15,415 bases of DNA, taken from assembly GCA_002299425.1 (NCBI GenBank), contig DBNW01000049.1, positions 585 through 15,999 of the forward strand. Direction: 5' to 3'. The stretch is from Methylococcaceae bacterium UBA662 (GTDB lineage Bacteria > Pseudomonadota > Gammaproteobacteria > Methylococcales > Methylomonadaceae). A program made the position numbers and the translations under genes. Below the pieces are notes generated by a model. The model ran no database searches, was not told the origin of the DNA, and worked only from the letters and a program-made list of their open reading frames with translations. Numbering within the stretch: position 1 is the stretch's first letter; every line of letters begins with the position of its first letter. Positions 6,912 through 14,153 of this stretch are shown here, in pieces.

Positions 6912-7128
6912 TCACCCAAATAAGCCATCTAAACCTACATTTTCCGGCTTGTGTTGATTTGTGTCGCAATAGCCTAAGTCATCGGTTTTCAGTTCGTCAA
7001 ACGGTGCATTGCAATCGTTCGGGTATTGCACGTACGGTGTCATCTTCGATAGTGATAACCTGAGAGGGCCGGTTGTTTTCCAAATGGGGGTGCCAATTGC
7101 CAACAAGGGGTTCTGCTAGAGTGCTCAT
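6912..7128 (-). pseudogene. Frameshifted remnant of a small acidic protein resembling the DUF6763 family
   Basis: From ATG 7128 the minus strand encodes MSTLAEPLVGNWHPHLENN and continues to IEDDTV, then drifts out of frame and stops at 6997. In the next frame, from 7031, the protein continues VQYPND, then FDELKTDDLGYCDTNQHKPE, and stops at 6912. Joined at base 7032 the two parts read IEDDTV-VQYPND. As I remember it, this resembles a small gammaproteobacterial family of about 90 residues (DUF6763), which has a GNWY...L start, a DDGTVEVQYFDGD-like strand and a DDLGYTDT-like end. The middle part rich in Trp, Glu and Pro seems to be missing, so both a frameshift and a deletion are implied and a single read error does not explain it. 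The remnant ends 13 nt before the ATPase gene and may once have led that operon. The family assignment is from memory and untested. Confidence 0.45.
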
Positions 7129-7292
7129 GGTTGTGTTGCTTAGGTCAGGGTGTTGTGGCATCGGTTAAAAACGGTCGATAATTATTGACGATAATTTTTG
7201 AGAAGCTAGCAAATTTTTTGCTACGCCGGGGGAAACCTTGAATTAGCGGCATTCGTCGTTACATTGGTTCGACTTACATCAATAACTTCGGG
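7129..7292. promoter_or_regulatory. Divergent intergenic region with palindrome, hairpin and possible ECF-type promoter
   Basis: This gap separates the minus-strand ATPase-metA unit from degQ and should hold promoters for both. A 16-bp near-perfect palindrome, GTCGATAATTATTGAC, lies at 7174-7189 (one mismatched pair) and is a plausible operator. A hairpin with a 7-bp stem, TAGCAAA/TTTGCTA, lies at 7207-7223. On the plus strand GGAAAC (7231-7236), 17 nt, then CGTC (7254-7257) resembles an ECF sigma promoter, which would suit an envelope-stress protease. TTGACG (7185-7190) is a possible sigma-70 -35 but has no convincing -10 partner. All of this is prediction from sequence. Confidence 0.35.
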
Positions 7293-8663
7293 ATGAGCAC
7301 TATGAGCAACGACAAAAAAAAATGGCAATGGGCGGCGGTTTTAGGTCTTTTGGGTATGCTGGCTACGGCTGTGGCCGAAGGCTTGCCCCCGGCCGTAGGC
7401 GGCCTGCCCTTGCCAACGCTGGCACCGATGCTGGAGCGCGCCATGCCGGCGGTGGTCAACATTTCCACCACCGCCCACGTTGACGTCCAGAACAACCCGT
7501 TATTACAAGACCCGTTTTTCCGCTATTTTTACAACTTGCCCCACATGCCGCCACGGCAACAGCAGCGTAACAGTTTAGGTTCTGGTGTGATCCTCGATCG
7601 GGATCAGGGTTTGGTGTTGACCAACAGCCATGTCATCGACAAGGCCGACAAAATCACCGTGACTTTGACCGATGGCCGGCAATTGGAGGCGGAATTGGTG
7701 GGCACCGATCCGGAATCCGATGTCGCGGTCATTCAAATCCCAGCCGACAACCTGGCTGAATTGCCGATTGCCGATTCCAGCCGGGTTAGGGTCGGTGATT
7801 TTGTCGTCGCCATAGGCAACCCGTTCGGGCTAGGGCAGACCGTCACATCGGGCATTATCAGCGCCTTAGGCCGTTCCGGTTTGGGCATAGAAGGGTACGA
7901 GGATTTTATCCAAACGGACGCCTCCATCAACCCCGGCAACTCCGGCGGCGCTTTGGTTAATCTGAACGGCGAATTCATCGGCATGAACACGGCCATTTTG
8001 GCGCCTTCCGGCGGCAATGTCGGCATTGGTTTTGCCATCCCGTCCAACATGGCGATGGTCATCAAAAACTCGTTGGTCAAGCACGGTGAGGTGCGCCGTG
8101 GTCTGTTGGGCGTGGTCACCCAAGACCTAACCCCGGATTTGGTGAAAGCTTTTGATTTAAAACACCGGCAGGGCGCGGTGATCAGCCGCATCGAAAGCAA
8201 TTCCCCGGCCGCTAGAGCCGGCCTGGAGCCGGGTGACATCATCGTCGGTGCCAACGGCAAGCCGGTGAACGACAGCCATGACATCCGCAATATTGTCGGC
8301 TTGTTGCAAATCGGCGACGAGGTGGTGATCGACTATTACCACGGCAACGAGCGCAAGCAAGTGACCGCCGTGATCGGCAAGCCGCAGCGGGCGCAAATTT
8401 TGGGGGAAAAGCTGCACCCTAAGCTGCGCGGCACCATTTTGGCTCAGACCGCCAGAAACCAGGTCGAAGGCGTCTTGATTGAGCAGGTTGACACCACTTC
8501 CGAGCTGTGGCGGGTAGGTTTGCGTCCGGGCGACATCATCATTTCGGCCAACCGCTACCGGGTGCACACGGTTGACGAACTCAGGCAAGTGGCCCATCCA
8601 GGACGGCCTTTGTTGATCAATATTCAGCGTGGGCAGGAGGGGTTTTTTCTGGTGCTGAAATAA
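7293..8663 (+). CDS. degQ: Periplasmic serine endoprotease DegQ/DegP-like (HtrA family)
   Basis: HtrA proteases degrade or hold misfolded envelope proteins in the periplasm. The 456-residue protein starts with a basic stretch and a hydrophobic export signal (about residues 11-28, WQWAAVLGLLGMLATAVA). A trypsin-like domain follows with the catalytic triad H113 (TNSHVI), D143 (ESDVAV) and S217 (GNSGGA). Two PDZ domains follow, at about 266-360 and 378-456. They contain the carboxylate-binding-loop-like GLLGVV and the repeated GLEPGDIIV / GLRPGDIII motifs. The short loop between the signal region and the protease core favours DegQ over DegP. ATG 7293 is given as start; ATG 7302, preceded by GGATGAG, is equally possible. 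The gene stands alone: a divergent unit lies upstream and a strong terminator follows. A possible ECF-type promoter upstream would fit envelope-stress control. Confidence 0.95.
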   Translation: MSTMSNDKKKWQWAAVLGLLGMLATAVAEGLPPAVGGLPLPTLAPMLERAMPAVVNISTTAHVDVQNNPLLQDPFFRYFYNLPHMPPRQQQRNSLGSGVILDRDQGLVLTNSHVIDKADKITVTLTDGRQLEAELVGTDPESDVAVIQIPADNLAELPIADSSRVRVGDFVVAIGNPFGLGQTVTSGIISALGRSGLGIEGYEDFIQTDASINPGNSGGALVNLNGEFIGMNTAILAPSGGNVGIGFAIPSNMAMVIKNSLVKHGEVRRGLLGVVTQDLTPDLVKAFDLKHRQGAVISRIESNSPAARAGLEPGDIIVGANGKPVNDSHDIRNIVGLLQIGDEVVIDYYHGNERKQVTAVIGKPQRAQILGEKLHPKLRGTILAQTARNQVEGVLIEQVDTTSELWRVGLRPGDIIISANRYRVHTVDELRQVAHPGRPLLINIQRGQEGFFLVLK

Positions 8664-8693
8664 CGGCCGCCCAGAGCGGCGGCTTGAGTGTTT

Positions 8694-8731
8694 CCGCCCC
8701 GGACAAGCTGCCGGGGCGGTTTGCTTTTTTT
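8694..8731 (+). terminator. Rho-independent terminator after degQ
   Basis: A perfect 9-bp GC-rich stem, CCGCCCCGG (8694-8702) and CCGGGGCGG (8711-8719), with an 8-nt loop is followed by a T-rich tract (8720-8731, one GC interruption). It lies 31 nt after the degQ stop and separates degQ from the carotenoid operon. Confidence 0.9.
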
Positions 8732-8748
8732 GGAATTACGGTTATAGT
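8721..8748 (+). promoter_or_regulatory. Candidate sigma-70 promoter of the carotenoid operon
   Basis: TTGCTT (8721-8726), a 16-nt spacer and TATAGT (8743-8748, five of six matches to the -10 consensus) could drive crtN. The -35 half matches only three of six positions and sits inside the T tract of the degQ terminator. Transcription would begin near 8755, leaving a leader of about 100 nt. The leader contains a 7-bp direct repeat GCTCGGC (8750-8756 and 8775-8781) but no recognised riboswitch. Confidence 0.3.
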
Positions 8749-8853
8749 TGCTCGGCTAAGCCTACAGTCAGAAGGCTCGGCACAGAGCACGTTTCTCCAT
8801 GGGTTCGGCTTAAAAACGGCCCGGCCTGCGCTAAAAAAATAAATTACCCCACT

Positions 8854-10413
8854 ATGCTTTTAAATTTCAAAAAATTAACCGGCCAGCGGGCGGGTATTAA
8901 GCCTAACGCCGGACACGACAGGCACGTCATCATCATCGGTGCCGGCCCGGGCGGTCTGTGCGCGGGCATGCTTTTGGCTAGACAAGGGTTCCGCGTTTCC
9001 GTATACGAAAAAAACCCTGTAGTGGGCGGCCGCAATCGGCCTATCACCGAGCAAGGCTTCACGTTCGACACCGGGCCGACCTTTTTGCTGATGAAGTTTG
9101 TGTTGGATGAAATGTTCCAACGCTGTGGGCGGCGCAGCGAGGATTACCTGGAATTTGCCAAGCTGGATCCGATGTACCGGCTGGTGTTTGACGACCGCGA
9201 AGTGTCAGTGTCATCGGACCCGGAAAAAATGCATGCCGAGCTTGACCGGGCCTTTGCTGAAGGCGGTGCCGGTTTTGCCCGGTTTTTGGCTCAAGAAGAA
9301 CGGCGTTACTTCGCACTCTACCCGTGCATAGAAAAAAGCTATTCCAGCCTGCGTGATTTTTTCTCATGGGATTTGGCTAAAGCCTTGCCTGATCTGGCCC
9401 TGCATCACAGTGTCTTCAGCAATTTGGGAAAGTATTTCAAGGATGACAAAATGCGTTTGACTTTTTCCTTTCAGTCCAAATACTTAGGCATGTCGCCGTG
9501 GAAATGCCCGGCATTGTTCACGATGCTGCCGCTGATTGAACACAAACACGGCATTTACCATGTCATGGGCGGTTTAAATAAAATTTCCGCAGCGATGGCG
9601 CAAGTCATCGAAGAGCAGGGCGGCCGCATCCACCTCGCTAGCGAAGTGGCATCGTTGCTGCTAGACGGTCGCAAAGTGAACGGTGTGCGTTTGGCTTCGG
9701 GCGAGACGGTGTTGGCCGATGACATCATCATCAACGCCGATTTTGCCCATGCCATGTCCACCTTGGTGCCGGAGGGCATTCTGAAAAAATACCGGCGCGA
9801 GAAGTTGCCGAAAAAAAACTATTCCTGCTCTACGTTCATGCTTTATTTGGGGCTGGACAAAGCTTACGACATGCCCCACCACACGATTGTTTTTGCCCGG
9901 GATTACCAGGCCAATACCGAAAACACCTTTGTACACAAACGCCTGTCGGAGGATTTTTCGTTTTATGTGCAAAACCCATCGGTTACTGACCCCCATCTTG
10001 CCCCGTCTGGCAAATCAGCACTCTATGTGCTGGTGCCGGTACCCAATAACTTAAGCGGCCTAGCTTGGGATGAAACGTATCCGCGATTACGCGAGCAGGT
10101 CTTGGTGGCACTGGAACAGCGCGTGGGTCTGTCCGGTATCCGTAGCCATATCGAATACGAAAAAATCATTCATCCAGGTACCTGGGAAGCGCATGAAAAT
10201 GTATTTTTGGGCGCCACTTTCAGCTTGTCCCACCAGCTTAGTCAGATGCTTTATTGGCGACCCAGAAACCGTTTTGAGGAGCTGGACAATTGCTATCTGG
10301 TGGGCGGCGGCACCCATCCGGGCAGCGGGTTGCCGACCATTTACCTGTCGGCGAAAATTTCTTCCGGGATGATTTGCCAAAAATACGGCATTCCCGAACC
10401 CGTGTTAGCGTAG
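8854..10413 (+). CDS. crtN: 4,4'-diapophytoene (dehydrosqualene) desaturase, CrtN
   Basis: CrtN is an FAD-dependent desaturase that converts the C30 precursor 4,4'-diapophytoene through 4,4'-diaponeurosporene towards diapolycopene at the membrane. The 519-residue protein has the dinucleotide-binding GAGPGG (29-34) with the partner acid E52 in VYEKNPVVGGR, and the CrtI-type FTFDTGPT (about 69-76). It also shows SCSTFMLYLGLD, LAPSGKSALYVL and the C-terminal GGGTHPGSGLPTIYLSAKI. These match CrtN of Staphylococcus aureus (for example its SCSAFLMYIGID and THPGAGVP segments) better than CrtP. An N-terminal extension of about 24 residues precedes the FAD fold. No later in-frame Met fits, and the Shine-Dalgarno sequence is weak. 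It heads a three-gene operon with the aldehyde dehydrogenase (9 nt gap) and crtP. Phytoene or squalene-derived substrates cannot be excluded by sequence alone. Confidence 0.9.
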   Translation: MLLNFKKLTGQRAGIKPNAGHDRHVIIIGAGPGGLCAGMLLARQGFRVSVYEKNPVVGGRNRPITEQGFTFDTGPTFLLMKFVLDEMFQRCGRRSEDYLEFAKLDPMYRLVFDDREVSVSSDPEKMHAELDRAFAEGGAGFARFLAQEERRYFALYPCIEKSYSSLRDFFSWDLAKALPDLALHHSVFSNLGKYFKDDKMRLTFSFQSKYLGMSPWKCPALFTMLPLIEHKHGIYHVMGGLNKISAAMAQVIEEQGGRIHLASEVASLLLDGRKVNGVRLASGETVLADDIIINADFAHAMSTLVPEGILKKYRREKLPKKNYSCSTFMLYLGLDKAYDMPHHTIVFARDYQANTENTFVHKRLSEDFSFYVQNPSVTDPHLAPSGKSALYVLVPVPNNLSGLAWDETYPRLREQVLVALEQRVGLSGIRSHIEYEKIIHPGTWEAHENVFLGATFSLSHQLSQMLYWRPRNRFEELDNCYLVGGGTHPGSGLPTIYLSAKISSGMICQKYGIPEPVLA

Positions 10414-10422
10414 CCTAAGGTT

Positions 10423-11994
10423 GTGGCGGTGCGCTGCTCTTACGAATCGGTTGACGGTACCCGCCTGGGCGACGATGAACCCATCGCCTTGATGTTGGCG
10501 CAGGCGCGCGCTGCCCAGTGCCGTTGGTCGGCTCTGCCTACAGCCAGACGGGCACAACTACTCGGCGGTTTGCGGACGCTCTTGTTGCGGCGTTTGGACG
10601 AACTGGTCGACGGCCTGTGCGCCTTTACGGGCAATGTCCGCAACGACGTCTTGTCGGGCGAAATTTACCCGGTCATCGGCTTGCTGGATTACTACCAACA
10701 CCGGGCGGCGGCTATTTTGGCCAGCCAAACCCGGCGTACTTCGCCGATGCTTTACCCCGGTTCGGCCGCTTGCGTCCACCGGCAAGCCTTTGGTGTGGTG
10801 GCGGTGATTGCGCCGTGGAATTATCCGTTCCAACTGGCCATGACCCCAATGCTGTCGGCCTTGTTCGCTGGCAACGCCGTCATCGTTAAGCCGTCGGAAC
10901 GGGTTTTACCGGTCGGCGAACTGATTCTGTCGCTGTTCCAGGAACTCGATTTGCCAGAATACTTGGTGCAAGGGGTGTTCGGAGACGGCCGTGCCGGGGA
11001 GCGCTTAATCGCCGCCGCCCCGGATTTGGTCTGCTTTACCGGCAGCGCCCAAACCGGGAAAAAAATCATGGCGCAAGCCGCCGCGCACCCGGTGCCGGTA
11101 ATTTTGGAACTGGGCGGCAAGGACGCCCTGCTGGTGTGCGCCGATGCCAACCTGGAGCGGGCGGCGAGGGCTGCCGTGTACGGCGCGTTCTGTAACAACG
11201 GGCAAGTGTGCGTGGCGGTGGAGCGCTGCTATGTCGAGCAAACGGTTTATCCGGCCTTTGTCGCTGCGCTGTGTGCTGAAACGGCCCAGCTGAAACGGGG
11301 CGTCGATGACGATTTGGGCGTGATGGCCCATGCACAGCAACGGGCGATTGTTCAAGCACAATACCTTGATGCCGTACACAAAGGCGCTCAAGTTTCCGGC
11401 CAACTGTGCGGCGGTGACGGCGTGTTAAACCCGGTGGTGCTGTGGGATGTTGACCACAGCATGGCGGTGATGCAAGAGGAGACCTTCGGGCCGTTGTTGC
11501 CGGTGATGCCGTTTTGCGATGAGAGCCACGCTGTGGCTTTGGCAAACGACAGCCGCTACGGCCTGAACGCCAGCATCTGGACGCAGGATTTGGCCAAAGG
11601 CCGAAAACTGGGCCGGCAATTGCGGGTCGGCGGTTTTGCGGTTAACGAGGTTATTAAACACATCGGCCACCCCGGCTTGCCCTTCGGCGGCGTGGGCGGC
11701 AGCGGTTTTGGTCGCTGCCGCGGGCCGGAAGGCTTGTTGGCCTTCACCTACCCGGTCAGCGAATTGGTCAATGGCGGCCGGTTCACGCAGGAACCGAACT
11801 GGTTCCCGTACAGCCAGAACAGTTACCAACAACTGAAAAGCTATCTGGATTTTATTTATCATGCAGACGCCTGGCACCGGCGCCTGTGCCGCAACTTCGC
11901 CACGTTGTGGGCTCTGCGTAGCTACGCCGCGCTCACCCTGAAACAACACGGGCACAACTTTAAACACGCCATCACTTGGCACCGGGGGTATTGA
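10423..11994 (+). CDS. ald: Aldehyde dehydrogenase of the C30 carotenoid pathway (ald/crtNc-like)
   Basis: This enzyme is expected to oxidise the terminal aldehyde made by CrtP on the C30 chain to a carboxylic acid with NAD(P)+. The 523-residue protein has the ALDH hallmarks: APWNYP (N133), VKPSE (K156), FTGSAQTGK, the general base E229 in LELGGKD, the nucleophile C263 in NNGQVC and EETFGPLLPV. After the usual end of the fold (about residue 452) there is a tail of about 71 residues, starting PNWFPYSQNSYQQLK. It is rich in Trp, His, Tyr and Arg, longer than in most ALDHs, and may bind membrane or the carotenoid enzymes. The start is GTG 10423; GTG 10429 is also plausible because AAGG (10417-10420) then lies 8 nt upstream. 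The stop TGA abuts the crtP ATG (TGAATG), so the two are probably coupled. Order crtN-ald-crtP is as in Methylomonas. Confidence 0.88.
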   Translation: MAVRCSYESVDGTRLGDDEPIALMLAQARAAQCRWSALPTARRAQLLGGLRTLLLRRLDELVDGLCAFTGNVRNDVLSGEIYPVIGLLDYYQHRAAAILASQTRRTSPMLYPGSAACVHRQAFGVVAVIAPWNYPFQLAMTPMLSALFAGNAVIVKPSERVLPVGELILSLFQELDLPEYLVQGVFGDGRAGERLIAAAPDLVCFTGSAQTGKKIMAQAAAHPVPVILELGGKDALLVCADANLERAARAAVYGAFCNNGQVCVAVERCYVEQTVYPAFVAALCAETAQLKRGVDDDLGVMAHAQQRAIVQAQYLDAVHKGAQVSGQLCGGDGVLNPVVLWDVDHSMAVMQEETFGPLLPVMPFCDESHAVALANDSRYGLNASIWTQDLAKGRKLGRQLRVGGFAVNEVIKHIGHPGLPFGGVGGSGFGRCRGPEGLLAFTYPVSELVNGGRFTQEPNWFPYSQNSYQQLKSYLDFIYHADAWHRRLCRNFATLWALRSYAALTLKQHGHNFKHAITWHRGY

Positions 11995-13485
11995 ATGCAA
12001 CGCAACCAACGCGTCGTCGTCATCGGCGCCGGCTTAGGCGGTCTGTCCGCCGCCATTGCTTTGGCCAGCGAGGGCTTTGCCGTCACGGTGGTGGAGAAAA
12101 ACGACAAAGTCGGCGGCAAGCTTAATGTGCTGCAACGCGACGGTTTCAGTTTTGATTTAGGGCCGTCGATCTTAACCTTGCCGCAGGTGTTCGACGCCCT
12201 GTTCACGCGTGCGGGTAAAAACCGCGAGGATTACGTCCGTTTCGTGCCGGTCAGCCCGCATTGGCGCAATTTTTTCGAGGACGGCCTCACCCTAGACTTA
12301 TCGCCCGACCCGGTGTTGATGCGCCAGGAACTGGCCCGGCTTGGCCCGGATGTCCCCGCCCAGTTCGAGCGCTTCTTAGCCTATTCAAAGCGTTTGTGCG
12401 AGGTCACTGAAGCCGGCTATTTCGCCAAAGGGCTGGACAGCTTTTGGCAATTGCTGGCCCATTACGGCCCGCTGCGCAGCCTGACCGCGTTCGATGTGTT
12501 CCGCACCATGGACCAAGGGGTGCGCCGCTTCATCAAGGACGAAAAACTGGTCGAGATTTTCAATTACTTCATCAAATACGTCGGCTCCTCGCCCTACGAT
12601 GCCCCGGCGTTGCTGAATTTGTTGCCGTACCTGCAATTCGGTTACGGCTTGTGGTACGTCGAAGGCGGCATGTACCAACTGGCGCAGGCGTTGCAGCGTT
12701 TGGCCTTGGAATTAGGGGTGGACTTTAGGCTGAATACCGAAGTGACCGCCATTCACCACAACAGCGCGAACGCTACCGGTGTGGCCTTAGCCGACGGCGA
12801 GGTGCTGCCGGCTGATATTTTGGTGTCGAACATGGAAGTTATCCCGGCACTGCGAAAACTGCTCAACGCCAGCGCGGACGAATTGCGGCCATGGCAACGT
12901 TTTGCCCCCAGTTGCTCCGGCCTGGTGCTGCATTTGGGCGTCAAGCGTATCTACCCGCAACTGGCGCACCACAACTTTTTTTACTCGGGCGATTCAAAAC
13001 GCCATTTCAACGCGGTATTCCATGACGACCGGCTTTCCGAGGATCCTACTATTTACCTGGTCGCCCCGGTACGCACCGACCCTGCCCAAGCCCCGGCAGG
13101 CTGTGACATCATCAAAGTGCTGCCGCATATTCCGCATTTGCATGCCCACAAAGGCCATAGCCAAGACGATTACCTGGCCCTGCGCGAACGGGTCTTGGTT
13201 AAATTAGAACGCATGGGCCTGACCGATTTGCGCCAACAAATTGTCTGCGAAGAATTCTGGACGCCGCTGGACATTGAGTCCCGGTATTACTCCAACCAAG
13301 GTTCCATTTACGGCGTGGTTTCCGACCGCTGTAAGAACTTAGGCTTTAAGGCCCCGCAACGCAGCAGCCGTTTCAAAAACCTGTACTTTGTCGGCGGCAG
13401 CGTCAACCCAGGCGGCGGTATGCCGATGGTGACGTTGTCGGGGCAGTTGGTGCGGGATAAGATCTTGGCAGACCGGGGCGGGTAA
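11995..13485 (+). CDS. crtP: 4,4'-diaponeurosporene/diapolycopene oxygenase, CrtP (CrtNb)
   Basis: CrtP (also CrtNb) is a CrtN paralogue that oxidises the terminal methyl groups of C30 carotenes to aldehydes rather than desaturating them. The 496-residue protein begins with the FAD fold, VVVIGAGLGGLSAAIALA (7-24), then FDLGPSILTLP. FIKYVGSSPYDAPALL, GLWYVEGGMYQLAQAL, SNMEVIPALRKLL, QLAHHNFFY, DPTIYLVAP and the C-terminal YFVGGSVNPGGGMPMVTLSG closely match segments of S. aureus CrtP that I remember, and are distinct from CrtN. The start ATG directly follows the TGA of the aldehyde dehydrogenase with no gap, consistent with translational coupling. It is the last gene of the operon. No clear T-tract terminator follows, although two inverted repeats lie in the next 80 nt. 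Whether one or both chain ends are oxidised cannot be told. Confidence 0.92.
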   Translation: MQRNQRVVVIGAGLGGLSAAIALASEGFAVTVVEKNDKVGGKLNVLQRDGFSFDLGPSILTLPQVFDALFTRAGKNREDYVRFVPVSPHWRNFFEDGLTLDLSPDPVLMRQELARLGPDVPAQFERFLAYSKRLCEVTEAGYFAKGLDSFWQLLAHYGPLRSLTAFDVFRTMDQGVRRFIKDEKLVEIFNYFIKYVGSSPYDAPALLNLLPYLQFGYGLWYVEGGMYQLAQALQRLALELGVDFRLNTEVTAIHHNSANATGVALADGEVLPADILVSNMEVIPALRKLLNASADELRPWQRFAPSCSGLVLHLGVKRIYPQLAHHNFFYSGDSKRHFNAVFHDDRLSEDPTIYLVAPVRTDPAQAPAGCDIIKVLPHIPHLHAHKGHSQDDYLALRERVLVKLERMGLTDLRQQIVCEEFWTPLDIESRYYSNQGSIYGVVSDRCKNLGFKAPQRSSRFKNLYFVGGSVNPGGGMPMVTLSGQLVRDKILADRGG

Positions 13486-13532
13486 AGCCTGCACGCAGAA
13501 CCGGCTAGGGCTGCGCCTTGTGCCCAAGGGGC

Positions 13533-13566
13533 GTGGCAAAATCCGCAGACGGTCACGCTTTGCCAC
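13533..13566. repeat. Inverted repeat GTGGCAAA/TTTGCCAC between crtP and moaB
   Basis: Perfect 8-bp arms at 13533-13540 and 13559-13566 are separated by 18 nt. There is no T tract on the plus strand, so it is not a standard terminator. It could be a transcript-end stabiliser for the carotenoid operon or an operator for moaB. A smaller hairpin, CCTTG-TGCC-CAAGG, lies just before it (13516-13529). Confidence 0.3.
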
Positions 13567-13637
13567 AGACCTTTCGGTGGCGGTAACGCTAAGAACTGAA
13601 CTACAATGCCCGGCATACCCCAACCCCCCCCGCACCG

Positions 13638-14153
13638 ATGCTAGAAACCTTCACCCCCTTAACCATCGCCGTCTTAACCGTCTCCGACACCCGCACCGAA
13701 GCCGAAGACCAATCCGGCGCCTTGTTGGTGGAGCGTTTGCTGGAGTCCGGCCACCGCTTGGCGGAAAAAAAACGCCTGCCCGATGACATTTACCGCATCC
13801 GCGCCGCCGTTTCCGTTTGGATTGCCGACCCGGCCGTCCATGCCGTCATCAGCACCGGCGGCACCGGCGTGACCGGACGCGACGGCACGCCGGAAGCGGT
13901 GCGGCCATTGCTGGATAAAGTGCTGGACGGTTTCGGCGAGGTGTTCAGGATGCTGTCTTACCAGGACATCAAAACCTCCACCGTCCAATCGCGGGCCTTG
14001 GCCGGGGTGGCCAACGGCACCTATATTTTTTGCCTGCCCGGCTCATCCGGCGCGTGCCGCTTGGCCTGGGACAGCCTGATTAGAGAACAACTGGACAGCC
14101 GCACCCGGCCGTGCAATTTGGCGCAATTGCTGCCGAGGTTATTGGAAAAATGA
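13638..14153 (+). CDS. moaB: Molybdenum cofactor biosynthesis protein MoaB (MogA/MoaB family)
   Basis: MoaB/MogA-family proteins bind or adenylylate molybdopterin during molybdenum cofactor synthesis in the cytoplasm. The 171-residue protein has the family core: LTIAVLTVSDTRT (8-20), ISTGGTGVTGRDGTPEAV (71-88) with the conserved aspartate D82, GEVFRMLSYQDIKTSTVQSR and the end LDSRTRPCN. Length and the C-terminal RTRPCN are those of E. coli MoaB rather than the longer MogA. E. coli MoaB lacks clear adenylylation activity, but in organisms without MogA the MoaB-type protein may do this job, so the exact role is open. The ATG at 13638 follows a C-rich run (CCCCCCCC) with no visible Shine-Dalgarno sequence. 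The stop overlaps the next gene by 4 nt (ATGA), so the two are probably co-translated. Confidence 0.9.
   Translation: MLETFTPLTIAVLTVSDTRTEAEDQSGALLVERLLESGHRLAEKKRLPDDIYRIRAAVSVWIADPAVHAVISTGGTGVTGRDGTPEAVRPLLDKVLDGFGEVFRMLSYQDIKTSTVQSRALAGVANGTYIFCLPGSSGACRLAWDSLIREQLDSRTRPCNLAQLLPRLLEK

Noticed and set aside
6389..7063. 224-residue plus-strand open frame antisense to the P-loop ATPase
   Set aside because: It is rich in Gln, Gly and Val as expected for the complement of a GC-rich gene and has no domain motifs. The minus strand carries a P-loop protein.
11425..12009. 194-residue minus-strand open frame across the ald-crtP junction
   Set aside because: It is antisense to two well-recognised genes and its composition looks like a shadow frame.
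13602..13607. TACAAT as a -10 element for moaB
   Set aside because: The -10 match is good but no acceptable -35 lies 16-18 nt upstream; not strong enough to annotate.
14111..14149. Upstream start for the DUF423 gene adding 13 residues
   Set aside because: The family starts with the hydrophobic helix at MKPPFLLLG, and the ATGA overlap with moaB at 14150 is a typical coupled start.
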